A stretch of DNA of 64,000 bases, taken from contig NZ_CP047957.1 in the NCBI RefSeq assembly GCF_014280035.1, forward strand, positions 1,364,001 through 1,428,000, in the 5' to 3' direction. Numbering within the stretch: position 1 is the stretch's first letter; each line of letters starts with the position of its first letter. The position numbers were made by a program, and so were the translations under genes. The notes below the pieces were generated by a model. The model saw only the letters and a program-made list of their open reading frames with translations, was not told where the DNA came from and did not search any database. Source of the stretch: Synechococcus sp. A18-25c. Its GTDB lineage: Bacteria > Cyanobacteriota > Cyanobacteriia > PCC-6307 > Cyanobiaceae. This document shows, one piece after another, positions 1 to 10,083 of this stretch.

Positions 1-2
1 GG

Positions 3-1109
3 CAGATTGAATTGATCTGTGAAGCTGTCTGCGATCTGCTGCAGTCGGATCCTCGATCACGGGTGCCGTATCAGCTAGTTCTGCAACTTTTGGATCAGGG
101 GTACGGCGGGCTGGAGCACGACAATGCATCAGTGATGCAATTTCCCTGGACCCGGCTGCAGGAGCAGGGTGGGATGCGAAGCCTTCTGCAGCTCATTGGC
201 CACGAGTATTTGCATCAATGGAATGTGCGTCGGCTCAGGCCGGTGGACTACGTGCCCTATCGCTACGACAAGCCGATCGTCAGTGATGGTCTCTGGTTCG
301 CCGAAGGGGTCACTAGTTATTTCGACCTCTTCCTTCCGTTGCTCTCGGGGTACTCCAGTCGTCTCGATTTGCTGGAGGATCTGGCGGCCGATCTCTCCCA
401 TGTGTTGTTGAACCCGGGAACGCAACTTCAGTCACTTGCGGACAGCTCGCGCGAAGCGTGGGTGCGCCTTTACAAACAGACTCCCGCCAACGCGCGAAGC
501 CAGGTCAGTTACTACCGCCTTGGCACAGCGCTGGCGTTCTGTCTTGATGTGGGTCTTCGTCAGGTCGGTGGTTCCCTAGCCGCCACCCTGCGTCTGCTCT
601 GGGGACGGTTGGGCCGCCACGGTCGCGGGTATGGCCGTCAGGACCTTATGGCAGCGATTGCAGACGTCTCCCCTCCACTGGCGGACCAATTGCCTGGATG
701 GCTTGATGGCCGTGGTGTGTTGCCCATCGACAGGTCACTGGAAACCATCGGGTTGTTGCTGGATCCAGTGATGGAAACGCAGGCCAACGCCGGTTGGACG
801 CTGCGTGAAGGAGACGGCACCGTCTGGATTGACCGCACCTTGGCAGGTGGAGCTGCTGAACGTGCCGGCTTGGTTCCTGGTGATGAACTCGTTGCTTTGC
901 GCGATTGGCGTTGCCGCACACTCAAGCGAACGCAACAGTTGCTCGATGGTCCTGAGCAATGTCAGGTGACCTACAGCCGCCGTGGCCTGATCGGCCACAC
1001 GCAGCTAGTCCTGGAGAAACCCGGGGTTGATCGTTACCGACTGATCTGGGACCCTGGTGCATCCAGGGAGGCTCGCTTGCTCCGAGATCAATGGTTTCAG
1101 GTCGTCTGA
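3..1109 (+). CDS. M61 family metallopeptidase with C-terminal PDZ domain (5' truncated)
   Basis: The reading frame is open to the left edge, so the N-terminus lies outside the window. The visible part has the zinc motif HEYLH followed by QWN, a downstream WFAEG segment that would supply the third ligand Glu, and an upstream GGLEH stretch; together these mark M61 (glycyl aminopeptidase-like) proteases. A PDZ-like module with AERAGLVPGDELVAL lies in the last 100 residues, as in other bacterial M61 proteins. The substrate is unknown. The gene overlaps the next one (amidase) by 19 nt, suggesting co-transcription. Confidence 0.85.
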   Translation, partial: QIELICEAVCDLLQSDPRSRVPYQLVLQLLDQGYGGLEHDNASVMQFPWTRLQEQGGMRSLLQLIGHEYLHQWNVRRLRPVDYVPYRYDKPIVSDGLWFAEGVTSYFDLFLPLLSGYSSRLDLLEDLAADLSHVLLNPGTQLQSLADSSREAWVRLYKQTPANARSQVSYYRLGTALAFCLDVGLRQVGGSLAATLRLLWGRLGRHGRGYGRQDLMAAIADVSPPLADQLPGWLDGRGVLPIDRSLETIGLLLDPVMETQANAGWTLREGDGTVWIDRTLAGGAAERAGLVPGDELVALRDWRCRTLKRTQQLLDGPEQCQVTYSRRGLIGHTQLVLEKPGVDRYRLIWDPGASREARLLRDQWFQVV

Positions 1110-2008
1110 ACCGTCTGCTATCGAAGGTCTCAAGCTCGACCCGTCTCTCCCGCACGGGGCATCTGTTGGTGGGTACGTCCACCCTTGCTGTCGTGCTCGC
1201 TCTCGTTGGCTTCACCCAGGACAAAACTAACGAGCCGCCCGCACCTCAACCCTCTTTCTTGGATCGCTTTGAGGAAATAGGTCGTGATCGACCACAATCC
1301 ACACTCCTTCAGGGTGATGCACCCCAACCACCCCAAGCGTCGGCTTGGGTCTCCCCCTTAAAACGCCAATGTTCCAACATTGATGCGTCGGTGCAGCAGA
1401 GACTGCAATCGCAACGGAACCAGCTCGCTGAATTACGGACATCGGTTCCCGCAGATGACAGCAATTACGGTGATCGTTGGCGCAGCAATCCCTGGGGAGA
1501 GACGTTGAATCCGGTGCCAAGGGTTGTCGTTTTGCATGAAACCGTTTACTCCCTGGATTCAGCATTAAATACCTTCCTTACTCCTCATCCCTACGATGAA
1601 GATCAGGTGAGTTATCACACCCTGATTGGCCTTGATGGCTCAATCGTGGATGTGGTTGATCCGCTGAAGCGTGCCTACGGTGCCGGTTATTCAGCCTTTC
1701 ATGGTGAATGGGCTGTGACCAATCCTGATTTTCAGGGATCGGTGAATAATTTTGCGCTGCATCTCAGCCTCGAGACACCTTGGGATGGTCAGGACAGTGC
1801 GGATCGCCACAGTGGCTATACGCCCCGTCAATATGACGCGTTGGCATTGGTGCTTGATAACTGGCTCGAGCGCTTTCAGTTCCCAGCTTCTGCCATTACC
1901 ACCCATCGCCATGTGGATCTCGGTGGTGAACGGGGCGACCCACGCAGCTTTTCTTGGGATGAACTTCAGATCCGCCTTGCTGCACTGGGAAGGCTTTGTG
2001 ATGGCTAA
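1091..2008 (+). CDS. N-acetylmuramoyl-L-alanine amidase, Amidase_2 family
   Basis: 305 aa. Basic N-terminus and a hydrophobic segment (about residues 24-42) form a signal peptide or anchor, so the enzyme should act on peptidoglycan outside the cytoplasmic membrane. The amidase_2/PGRP fold is shown by VVLHET (first zinc His), an HTLIGLDGSIVDVV strand, and near the C-terminus THRHVDLGGERGDP, which carries the second His and the Asp of the zinc site. It would cleave the bond between MurNAc and L-Ala. The ATG at 1091 lies inside the preceding peptidase gene. The next 190 nt hold no recognisable gene. Confidence 0.85.
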   Translation: MVSGRLNRLLSKVSSSTRLSRTGHLLVGTSTLAVVLALVGFTQDKTNEPPAPQPSFLDRFEEIGRDRPQSTLLQGDAPQPPQASAWVSPLKRQCSNIDASVQQRLQSQRNQLAELRTSVPADDSNYGDRWRSNPWGETLNPVPRVVVLHETVYSLDSALNTFLTPHPYDEDQVSYHTLIGLDGSIVDVVDPLKRAYGAGYSAFHGEWAVTNPDFQGSVNNFALHLSLETPWDGQDSADRHSGYTPRQYDALALVLDNWLERFQFPASAITTHRHVDLGGERGDPRSFSWDELQIRLAALGRLCDG

Positions 2009-2197
2009 TACGCGCTCCCTTGAAGGGGTCTAATGTTGTTCACTCTTTTGGATGGATCGCTCGCAAAAAATGAATTTTGATTCTTCATCAGCGTGTTGTA
2101 AAAGCCGTGCTGAAAATGGCTTCAAGTTATGATTAACCCCTTGGAAGATGAAAGCCAAGCCAATGATTTTAATTTAAGGCTAAATCGATTACGCCAT

Positions 2198-3019
2198 TCA
2201 AATTAATAAAGGCTGTGCCGATTGCTCTGTTGAATACATAAGTCCATGCAGTGCCGGGTCCTGCATGTAGCGCAGGACTCGGGCTGGATAGTCGAGCTTG
2301 CCGTTGTGAAGATAAGCCAGGGTGGCAACGGCCTTGGCATCAACATAGGAGCGGCTGGCGATCAGGATTGAGCTGCGATCCAGACCCAGTTCACCTTTCA
2401 AACGGGACAGTTTTGCCGCCAACAGTTCCACATTGGCTGCGGGATCCATCAGCAGGTCACGGGCTTCAGCAATCTCTTGCGATGAAGGGTTCTCAGGCAA
2501 GCGGCCCTGATGCACCAATTCGCTGATGCCCAGCTGGGCTGGCCCGTGGGTGTCAACAAGACCCGAATGAACGACAAAAGGAAGATCCTCTCCGGGCTTG
2601 GAGTGTTGAATTTCGTCAAAGAGAATCGCCGTGATCAACATCGGGTTGATCTGATGACGATCTGCCTCGCGCCAAATCATCGGTTTGAGTGTGCGCAGCC
2701 GCGAGAGTGTGTTGGCGCGAAGCGGCTCTAGCTGGTCAACGCCACGGGTGAACAGCTGCGCCAATTGGGTCTGTGGGCCATGCACACCGAAGCGACGTTG
2801 CAGATGCTCCAGTTCCTCAGCGCTGAAATCCGCAGGATTTGGGGTGACCGCCCGAGAGCGTTGCCCATCAGTCCCAGTCGGATCAGCCGTCATTGGACTC
2901 TGCTGGAGCCCTAGACGGAGACCGACTGTCAAGACCACTGAGGTAATAGCCACCGCCGAGACGTTCTTCAGCACGTCTGGAGCAAACGATGAGCAGAAAC
3001 CAAGCCGATGCGGTGCCAT
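2198..3019 (-). CDS. Secreted lysozyme/transglycosylase-like conserved protein
   Basis: 273 aa with an N-terminal hydrophobic segment (about residues 18-40) that should be a signal anchor. The central part resembles the SLT/lysozyme-like fold: a helix with INPMLITAILFDEIQH (in the place of the catalytic-Glu helix), then GPAQLGIS (similar to the GxxQ motif of lytic transglycosylases), and near the end AYLHNGKLDYPARVLRYM in the position of the YNaG...YV segment. The family match is inferred from these motifs only. It is divergent from pgi with an 85-nt gap. It may be a peptidoglycan-active enzyme or a relative that has lost activity. Confidence 0.55.
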   Translation of the reverse strand: MAPHRLGFCSSFAPDVLKNVSAVAITSVVLTVGLRLGLQQSPMTADPTGTDGQRSRAVTPNPADFSAEELEHLQRRFGVHGPQTQLAQLFTRGVDQLEPLRANTLSRLRTLKPMIWREADRHQINPMLITAILFDEIQHSKPGEDLPFVVHSGLVDTHGPAQLGISELVHQGRLPENPSSQEIAEARDLLMDPAANVELLAAKLSRLKGELGLDRSSILIASRSYVDAKAVATLAYLHNGKLDYPARVLRYMQDPALHGLMYSTEQSAQPLLI

Positions 3020-3104
3020 GGGCGGAGACTAGCCGTGGTGTCCTCGTTCATGGGCATTCCGTCAGATCCTGGATAACTTCACCGAAGTGAGTGCGCTCAT
3101 CGAG

Positions 3105-4703
3105 ATGCGTTTCCCGGATTTCAGCGCGACGGATACCCAGATTCAGTGGCAGCGCTTCTGTGATCTCCTCTGGTACCACGATGACCTTGGGCTGTGGCTG
3201 GACATCAGCCGCATGCATCTCAACAGCAGCGATCTCGAAGTCTTGGCACCGCCCTTGGAGAAGGCGTTTCAAGCCATGCAGGCCCTCGAAGCTGGGTCGA
3301 TTGCCAATGCCGACGAGTCCAGGCAGGTCGGCCATTACTGGTTGAGACATCCTCAGTTGGCGCCGGATCCTGAGGTGGGGAAGCACATCGCTGCCGCCAT
3401 CGATGACATTGAGGCGTTCGGCCAGGCGATCGTGTCCGGCGCGATCAAATCGCCCACGGGAGAGCCTTTCACAGATGTGCTTTGGATCGGGATCGGTGGC
3501 AGCGGTCTGGGTCCGTTGCTGATGATCCGAGCGCTTCAGGAGAACGGCTCAGGGCTGCCCTTCCACTTCTTCGACAACGTTGACCCCAATGGCATGAGCC
3601 GTGTGCTCGCTCAACTGGGTGATGCATTGCGCACCACTTTGGTGGTGACCGTGAGTAAGTCCGGGGGAACACCGGAACCGCATTTGGGGATGGAACAGGC
3701 CCGGCATCGGCTCGAAGCCGTCGGGGGCACTTGGGCCGCACAAGCCGTCGCCATCACGATGGCTGATAGCAAGCTCGATCAAAAGGCCAGTGAGGAACAC
3801 TGGCTCAAGCGCTTCGACATGTTCGACTGGGTAGGGGGACGCACCAGTGTCACCAGCGCTGTTGGTCTTCTCCCTGGTGCCTTGATTGGATCCGACATCC
3901 GCAGCTTCCTTGCCGGAGCTGCACAGATGGACGAGGCCACCCGGGAGGTGGATGTCCGGCGTAATCCTGCGGCCCTGATGGCAGCGGCCTGGTACACCGC
4001 AGGGAATGGTCGTGGCACGCGCGACATGGTGGTGTTGCCCTACCGCGATCGTCTCGAGGTGTTCAGCCGGTATCTGCAGCAGCTGGTAATGGAATCGCTC
4101 GGCAAGCGTTTGGATCGAGATGGCACGGTCGTCCATCAAGGCATCGCTGTCTACGGGAACAAAGGATCTACTGATCAACATGCCTACGTTCAGCAACTGC
4201 GCGATGGCGTTGACAACTTTTTTGTCACCTTCATTGAGGTGCTTCGCGACAGCGAAGACATTCCGTTCATCAACGATGAGCTACCTGGTGATTTCCTTGA
4301 CGGCTTTCTGCAGGGGACGCGTTCAGCTCTGACTGAAGGCGGGCGCCAGAGCCTCAGCATCAGCATGCGTGAGTTTGATGCCCGTCGTCTTGGTGCCTTG
4401 ATCGCCCTCTTTGAACGCGCTGTTGGCCTCTATGGCGAGTTGGTGAACATCAACGCTTACCACCAGCCCGGCGTTGAGGCCGGAAAGAAGGCGGCCGCTG
4501 CGATTCTCACCCTGCAGGGCAAGGTCGAGGCGGTATTGAGTGATGGCGTTCCCAGATCCGTGGTGGAGATTCAACAGGCCATTGGCGAGGGCTCTGATGA
4601 ATCGGTGTTCTGGATCCTGCGCCATCTCACGGGCAACAAGCGCGGTTACCAGGCACAAGGCCAATGGGACAGCCCCGCCTCCATCCGGTTCAGCAAGGGC
4701 TAA
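3105..4703 (+). CDS. pgi: Glucose-6-phosphate isomerase
   Basis: 532 aa from the ATG at 3105; a GTG 18 nt upstream is also in frame, but the FPDFSATDTQIQW start fits the cyanobacterial proteins better. It interconverts glucose-6-phosphate and fructose-6-phosphate in the cytosol, linking Calvin-cycle output with glycogen and the oxidative pentose phosphate pathway. Visible signatures are the sugar-phosphate-binding loop WIGIGGSGLGPLL, VSKSGGTPEP, the GGRTSVTSAVG block and the C-terminal INAYHQPGVEAGKKAA, which contains catalytic His and Lys. It is complete and convergent with leuS (14-nt gap). Confidence 0.95.
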   Translation: MRFPDFSATDTQIQWQRFCDLLWYHDDLGLWLDISRMHLNSSDLEVLAPPLEKAFQAMQALEAGSIANADESRQVGHYWLRHPQLAPDPEVGKHIAAAIDDIEAFGQAIVSGAIKSPTGEPFTDVLWIGIGGSGLGPLLMIRALQENGSGLPFHFFDNVDPNGMSRVLAQLGDALRTTLVVTVSKSGGTPEPHLGMEQARHRLEAVGGTWAAQAVAITMADSKLDQKASEEHWLKRFDMFDWVGGRTSVTSAVGLLPGALIGSDIRSFLAGAAQMDEATREVDVRRNPAALMAAAWYTAGNGRGTRDMVVLPYRDRLEVFSRYLQQLVMESLGKRLDRDGTVVHQGIAVYGNKGSTDQHAYVQQLRDGVDNFFVTFIEVLRDSEDIPFINDELPGDFLDGFLQGTRSALTEGGRQSLSISMREFDARRLGALIALFERAVGLYGELVNINAYHQPGVEAGKKAAAAILTLQGKVEAVLSDGVPRSVVEIQQAIGEGSDESVFWILRHLTGNKRGYQAQGQWDSPASIRFSKG

Positions 4704-4717
4704 TCACCGTCAGTGAA

Positions 4718-7351
4718 TCAGGAGGGCACCAGATTCACCAACTTTCCAGGCACAACGATCACGCGTCTGGGAGGTTTTCCTTCCAACCAACGTTCGGCGA
4801 CGTCACTGGCAAGGGCTAGACGCTCCAGTTCCGCTTTGTCGCATTCGGCCGGAACGCGAATGCTCCCGCGCACCTTCCCTTTCACCTGAATGACCAGTTC
4901 AACGCTGTCCTGCACCAAGGCTGCTGGGTCATGGGACGGCCAGGGTTGGCAATGAACACTTCCCTCACCGCCAAGGCGCGACCAGAACTCTTCAGCCAGA
5001 TGCGGAGCAAAGGGTGCCAGCAAGCGCACGAGCGCTGAAAACGCTTCAACTTGAATGGGTCGTGATGCGTTCAGCACAGCCCCCGAAAGACTATTCGAGA
5101 GCTTCATTAGTTCGGAAATTGCGGTGTTGAACTGAAAATCACCGATTAAATCTTCACTGACCGCTTCGATCGCCAGGTGCACCGCACGTCTGATTTCCGC
5201 ATCGGAATCGGACAGCGTCTCCGGCAGTGCTGGTGGATCTCCAGCCAGAAGAGGGGCCCGGGAGGCATCCGTCATGTTGGCAACCAGTCGCCACAAGCGC
5301 TGGAGAAAACGGAACTGCCCTTCGACATCGGCATCATCCCATTCCAGATCCTTTTCCGGAGGTGCTTTAAAGAGGATGAACATGCGTGCTGTGTCAGCGC
5401 CGTAGCGATCAATCACGGCTGCAGGATCCACGCCGTTGTGCTTCGACTTCGACATTTTTTCGAAGAGCACTTCGAGCTCCCCGCCATCGTCAGGGTCCGT
5501 CGGTTGAGCAGCGTCAGCCACCAAGGCTGGAGCCACGTAGCGGCCAGTTCTCGGGTTGCGGTAGGTCACCCCTTGCACCATGCCTTGGGTGAGCAGCCGT
5601 TCAAACGGTTCACGGGCCTCCAACAGACCGCGGTCCTTCAAGGCCTTCGTGAAGAAGCGGGAGTAGAGCAGGTGCAGGATGGCGTGTTCGATGCCGCCCA
5701 CGTACTGCTGAACGGGCAACCAACGCTTCACGGCCTCTGAAGCGAAGGGCAGATCCCGATTGTGGGGATCCGTGAAGCGCAGGAAATACCAAGACGAACA
5801 CATAAAAGTGTCCATGGTGTCGGTCTCACGCCGTGCTGGTTTGCCGCAGCTGGGACACGGCACCTGCACCCAGTCTTCCAGTGTGGCCAGTGGTGATCCA
5901 CCCTTGCCTTGAAGGTCAATGTTCTTCGGCAAGGCGACCGGCAGCTGGTCGGATGGCACTGGGACGGCACCGCATTGATCGCAGTGAATGATCGGGATGG
6001 GGCATCCCCAGTAGCGCTGACGGGAGATCAACCAATCGCGCAGACGGTACTGGCGCTTTGCGCGTGCCCAGCCTTCGCTGTTGCCGTGGTCAGTAATCGA
6101 CTGCCGGGCCTGATCGCTGGTCTGACCGTCGAAGCTGCCGCTGTTCACCAAAGTGCCTGGACCGGTCCAGGCCTCACCATCGTTGAGGTGCTCATCGGCA
6201 CCATCCACCAGGATCACCCGTTGAACCGGCAGTTCATAAGTGCGGGCGAAGCGGAAGTCACGCTCGTCATGGGCCGGCACCCCCATCACGGCTCCTGTGC
6301 CATACCCGCCGAGAACATAATCAGCGATCCAAATCGGCACCTCTTGCCCATTGGCCGGATTGATCGCAACGGCTCCGGTCGTCACCCCGCGCTTGGGACG
6401 ATCATCAGCCGTCCGTTCATCAGCGGTGAGGTCATTCACGAGGCCCCGGAACGCCTCCACAGCATCACGATGCTCGGAGGTGGTGACCACATCCACCAGG
6501 GGATGCTCTGGTGCTAGCACCACATAACTGACGCCAAAGAGCGTGTCAGCCCGGGTTGTGAACACGGTGATGCTGGTGTTTTCACGACCCACCACCTGAA
6601 AATCGACTTCCGCACCTTCCGAACGGCCGATCCAGTTCGCCTGCATCGTGCGAACCCGTTCCGGCCAGCCATCGAGAAGCCTCAGATCATCGAGCAGAGC
6701 ATCGGCATACTCGGTGATCTTGAGGAACCACTGGCGCAGATTTTTTTGTTCCACCAGGGCCCCTGACCTCCAGGAGCGGCCTTCGGAATCCACCTGCTCG
6801 TTGGCCAGCACGGTCTGGTCAATAGGGTCCCAGTTGACCGTGGCTTCTTTCTGATAAGCAAGATCAGCCTCGTGCAGCTGCAGAAATAGCCACTGCGTCC
6901 AGCGGTAGTAGTCCTCATGGCAGGTGGCCTGCTCACGCGTCCAGTCGATCGATAGCCCCAATCGACCCAGTTGATCGCGCATCTGCTCGATGTTGCGATC
7001 CGTCCAAATTCCTGGATCAATCTTGCGTTCGATCGCCGCGTTTTCAGCCGGAAGTCCGAACGCATCCCATCCCATCGGATGAAGCACGGCGTCACCGCGC
7101 ATGCGTTGAGTGCGTGCGATCACATCGGTGATCACATAGTTGCGCACATGCCCCATGTGCAAGCTTCCCGATGGATAGGGAAACATCGAGAGGGCATAAA
7201 ACGCCTTCTGACCTGGCTTGGGGTCCTCTGTTGCGTAGAGGTTCTGATCACCCCAATTCCGTTGCCAGCGATCCTCTAGCGCCGCAGGCTCGTAGCGCTC
7301 GGACTGCCCCGAAGTGGTCTCGGGAGTGGTGGAAGTCTGAGGGGCCGTCAC
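4718..7351 (-). CDS. leuS: Leucyl-tRNA synthetase
   Basis: 877 aa class Ia synthetase that charges tRNA-Leu. The HIGH-type motif is [15 protein letters not shown], the editing (CP1) domain carries [19 protein letters not shown], a Cys-containing insert (CDQCG ... CPSCGKP) follows, and KMSKSKHNG is the KMSKS loop. The C-terminal domain includes VQVKGKVRG-like [13 protein letters not shown] chose the GTG at 7351; an ATG at 7399 would add 16 residues that do not look conserved. hfq lies just upstream in the same direction. Confidence 0.95.
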   Translation of the reverse strand: MTAPQTSTTPETTSGQSERYEPAALEDRWQRNWGDQNLYATEDPKPGQKAFYALSMFPYPSGSLHMGHVRNYVITDVIARTQRMRGDAVLHPMGWDAFGLPAENAAIERKIDPGIWTDRNIEQMRDQLGRLGLSIDWTREQATCHEDYYRWTQWLFLQLHEADLAYQKEATVNWDPIDQTVLANEQVDSEGRSWRSGALVEQKNLRQWFLKITEYADALLDDLRLLDGWPERVRTMQANWIGRSEGAEVDFQVVGRENTSITVFTTRADTLFGVSYVVLAPEHPLVDVVTTSEHRDAVEAFRGLVNDLTADERTADDRPKRGVTTGAVAINPANGQEVPIWIADYVLGGYGTGAVMGVPAHDERDFRFARTYELPVQRVILVDGADEHLNDGEAWTGPGTLVNSGSFDGQTSDQARQSITDHGNSEGWARAKRQYRLRDWLISRQRYWGCPIPIIHCDQCGAVPVPSDQLPVALPKNIDLQGKGGSPLATLEDWVQVPCPSCGKPARRETDTMDTFMCSSWYFLRFTDPHNRDLPFASEAVKRWLPVQQYVGGIEHAILHLLYSRFFTKALKDRGLLEAREPFERLLTQGMVQGVTYRNPRTGRYVAPALVADAAQPTDPDDGGELEVLFEKMSKSKHNGVDPAAVIDRYGADTARMFILFKAPPEKDLEWDDADVEGQFRFLQRLWRLVANMTDASRAPLLAGDPPALPETLSDSDAEIRRAVHLAIEAVSEDLIGDFQFNTAISELMKLSNSLSGAVLNASRPIQVEAFSALVRLLAPFAPHLAEEFWSRLGGEGSVHCQPWPSHDPAALVQDSVELVIQVKGKVRGSIRVPAECDKAELERLALASDVAERWLEGKPPRRVIVVPGKLVNLVPS

Positions 7352-7421
7352 GTCTGGAAAACACCTGCGGCGATCGTGACACAGCTGGTGGCCACCCATG
7401 GGAGGCCGAGATCTGAAACGT

Positions 7422-7643
7422 TCAGATCAAAGGACGAATGGTGATCACGGCGTGGCGTGCAATCAGGATGGGATCGGTGCTCCCATCGCGCCGCAAAGCC
7501 AGGTATTGGGGGTCTTGCCAATCGAGTCGGCCGTCGAGGCGGCGACCATCCACAAGTTCAATGCTGAGCACGCGCTGTTCACGCATCCAGCTCTGAATCA
7601 GGCGGATGCCTGGAAGGCTTGGATCAAAGCCAGCTGCATCCAT
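7422..7643 (-). CDS. hfq: Cyanobacterial Hfq-like RNA-binding protein
   Basis: 73 aa from the ATG at 7643 (an in-frame ATG 39 nt upstream adds a non-conserved leader). The short Sm-fold pattern [19 protein letters not shown], then [21 protein letters not shown] and [12 protein letters not shown], is typical of the divergent cyanobacterial Hfq. In cyanobacteria this protein lacks much of the proteobacterial RNA-binding surface and is known mainly for binding the pilus ATPase PilB1 and supporting motility and natural competence. It is divergent from dapF by about 100 nt, and leuS follows after 70 nt. Confidence 0.82.
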   Translation of the reverse strand: MDAAGFDPSLPGIRLIQSWMREQRVLSIELVDGRRLDGRLDWQDPQYLALRRDGSTDPILIARHAVITIRPLI

Positions 7644-7743
7644 GACCGCTGGACGACTTAGATGTCTGCTGCAGTTCAGCAAGTGAAGAGGTCAGCGTCA
7701 ATCAAACGCCGGCGGGCGGTTCGCTGCCAGAGCAACGCTTAAA

Positions 7744-8868
7744 ATGACCCAAACACAGGCTCCAGAAGGGATGTTGGCGTTTAGTAAATATCAAGGACTG
7801 GGCAACGACTTCATCCTGATCGAAGGTCGTGGTGACCAGCTGCCTGCGGCTATCCACAGCCCCGATCCGGCCTGGGTGAGGCGGATTTGTGATCGCCGCT
7901 TTGGAATCGGAGCGGATGGACTGATCCTCGCGTTGCCGCCACAGGCATCAGGTGAATTGCGCATGCGCATCTTCAATGCCGATGGATCGGAAGCCGAAAT
8001 GTGCGGCAACGGCATCCGTTGCTTGGCACGGTTTCTTGCGGACAGCGATGGAGATGCGGCAGGGCGGTGTTGGCCCATCGAAACACCTGCCGGAATGATT
8101 ATTCCGGAACTCCAGCCAGATGGTCAGATCCGCGTTGACATGGGAGCCCCTTTCCTCGAACCCGCCTCAGTCCCTACCACCCTCAGAGCGAACGAGGCAG
8201 GGTTGCCTACGGGAGAACTGCAGGTGGGCGAGGTCAGCTTGCCGGTGGCCGCCGTGGGCATGGGCAATCCGCACGTGGTAGTTCCGGTCTCAGATCTGAC
8301 GACCATTCCATTCGAAGAGTGGGGCACACACCTGGAAATCAATTCAGCATTTCCAGCCAAAACCAATGTGCATTTTCTGCAGGTGCACAGTCGTTCGCAG
8401 CTTGAGATCCGCGTCTGGGAACGCGGGGCTGGTCCCACACTCGCCTGTGGCACGGGAGCCTGCGCCACCCTTGTTGCAGCCGTGCTTCTCGGCCTCAGCG
8501 ACCGTCAGGCCACAGTGGCTCTTCCCGGCGGACCCCTGGAGATCAGCTGGGCTGAGACGACGGCGTCGGTGTTCATGACCGGTCCCGCCGACGCTGTCTT
8601 CGACGGCGTGATCAATCCCGAGTTGATGCCGGCAGCACAGACTGGCTCCAACGGTTCACTGGAGAGCCAGCAAGGTTCAAGGCTCGTTGAAACGAAATCT
8701 GCCGAGTCGACCACCAACCCTGTCGATGATGACTGCACTGAAGCGGAGGCCCAGGCCAGAGTTCAGGCTTTCCTTGAATCAACGTCGCTTGATTCGATGA
8801 TCAACATCGCTACCGAATCTCTGGAGCAACGCACCCTTTCGCGGTTCCAGCGCGATGGCCAAGCCTGA
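7744..8868 (+). CDS. dapF: Diaminopimelate epimerase with C-terminal extension
   Basis: 374 aa. Converts LL- to meso-diaminopimelate for lysine and peptidoglycan synthesis. Both catalytic Cys blocks are present, EMCGNGIRC (Cys about 87) and LACGTGACATL (Cys about 235), as is the N-terminal YQGLGNDFILI. The usual domain ends near residue 290 (VFDGVI). About 84 further residues follow: a polar low-complexity linker, then an acidic, probably helical segment (DDDCTEAEAQARVQAFLEST ...). The 3' end overlaps the next gene by 14 nt. Confidence 0.93.
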   Translation: MTQTQAPEGMLAFSKYQGLGNDFILIEGRGDQLPAAIHSPDPAWVRRICDRRFGIGADGLILALPPQASGELRMRIFNADGSEAEMCGNGIRCLARFLADSDGDAAGRCWPIETPAGMIIPELQPDGQIRVDMGAPFLEPASVPTTLRANEAGLPTGELQVGEVSLPVAAVGMGNPHVVVPVSDLTTIPFEEWGTHLEINSAFPAKTNVHFLQVHSRSQLEIRVWERGAGPTLACGTGACATLVAAVLLGLSDRQATVALPGGPLEISWAETTASVFMTGPADAVFDGVINPELMPAAQTGSNGSLESQQGSRLVETKSAESTTNPVDDDCTEAEAQARVQAFLESTSLDSMINIATESLEQRTLSRFQRDGQA

Positions 8869-10036
8869 GACCAAGCGCTTTTATCTCGATGCCTGTGCCA
8901 CGGCACCGCTTCGACCAGGGGTGTTTGACCGCATGGCCGAGATTCAGGCTCACGCCTGGGCCAATCCATCCAGCCTGCATCAGGACGGCATCGCAGCGGC
9001 CGACGCCCTTGAGCGTGCCCGCTTTCAGATCGCCCGTGGATTCGCTGCATCGCCCGATGAGCTTGTGTTTACCTCCAGCGCAACGGAATCGGTGCATCTT
9101 GCTCTCCATGGACTGGCAGGAACCCAGGCCACGGGTCGACTCCTGATTTCCGCCGTCGAACACCCAGCTGTCGTCGGTGCAGCACAGCAACTGATTGCTC
9201 AGGGCTGGGACGTTCAGGAATGGCCGGTGGATCGTTACGGGCGAATCCGTTTGGACCTGTTGGATGAACTTCTCGCTCCTCCAACTCGTTTGGTGTCGTT
9301 GATCTGGGGACAAAGCGAGGTCGGAACGTTGCAACCCTTGCTGAAGGTCGCTGAAGCTTGCCGCGCGCGAGCGATTCCTTTGCACACCGATGCCACTCAG
9401 GTTGTCAGTCAGGGGATCCCCCGCTGGTGCGACCTGCCCGTTGATTTGCTCACCGCTTCATCGCATAAATGCGGCGGACCTCGTGGCATCGGTCTGCTGT
9501 TGGTCCGACCGGAATGGCGCGCTGCGATGACGCCACAGTTATTGGGTGGAGATCAGGAGGGAGGCCTACGCAGCGGCACACAGTCAGCCGTGCTGGCCGC
9601 TGGCATGGCCACCGCCATGGAGCAGATCGAGCGGGTTGATCCATCGGCCATTGCCTGTTCTGGTGATGGCATTGCCCAGTTGCGTGATGCCATCCGTGAA
9701 CGACTTGCTGCTGATCACCGTCTGGAGATCTGCGGAGACCCTGAAGAACGTCTTCCGAACCATCTATCGCTTTTGGTTCGTGACGATCAGAGCCTTCCGA
9801 TCTCCGCACGGCATCTGGTGCGTTGCCTGGATCATGTGGGCCTGGCAGTGAGCAGTGGCAGCGCTTGTTCGTCGGGCAAGGACAGCGACAGTGCTGTCTT
9901 GACCGCCATGGGGGTTCCCGAGGCCTTGAGGCGCTCAGGGCTTCGCATCAGCCTTGGACACTGGATTCGTGCGGAAGATCTGGAGCCGATTCTTGATCGT
10001 TTCCAGGCCGGTCTGGACATCGCATTAAACAGCTGA
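8855..10036 (+). CDS. Cysteine desulfurase (NifS/IscS-like aminotransferase class V)
   Basis: 393 aa PLP enzyme that releases sulfur from cysteine for Fe-S cluster or thio-cofactor synthesis. It has the N-terminal YLDACATAPLRP, HTDATQ (PLP contact), the PLP lysine in SSHKCGGPRGIG, GGDQEGGLRSGTQ and the persulfide-forming cysteine loop SSGSACSSGK. The complete length fits NifS/IscS-type enzymes rather than SufS. It starts inside dapF, so the pair is probably translated from one message. Which sulfur pathway it feeds cannot be told from sequence. Confidence 0.9.
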   Translation: MAKPETKRFYLDACATAPLRPGVFDRMAEIQAHAWANPSSLHQDGIAAADALERARFQIARGFAASPDELVFTSSATESVHLALHGLAGTQATGRLLISAVEHPAVVGAAQQLIAQGWDVQEWPVDRYGRIRLDLLDELLAPPTRLVSLIWGQSEVGTLQPLLKVAEACRARAIPLHTDATQVVSQGIPRWCDLPVDLLTASSHKCGGPRGIGLLLVRPEWRAAMTPQLLGGDQEGGLRSGTQSAVLAAGMATAMEQIERVDPSAIACSGDGIAQLRDAIRERLAADHRLEICGDPEERLPNHLSLLVRDDQSLPISARHLVRCLDHVGLAVSSGSACSSGKDSDSAVLTAMGVPEALRRSGLRISLGHWIRAEDLEPILDRFQAGLDIALNS

Positions 10037-10083
10037 CAAGAAGAGGGTTCTACGCTCCGCCCCATTCACACCGCTAAGCCCCC

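Noticed and set aside
3549-4196. 215-codon frame on the minus strand
   Set aside because: Antisense to pgi; no motif or start signal.
5909-6517. 202-codon frame on the plus strand
   Set aside because: Antisense to leuS; no family resemblance.
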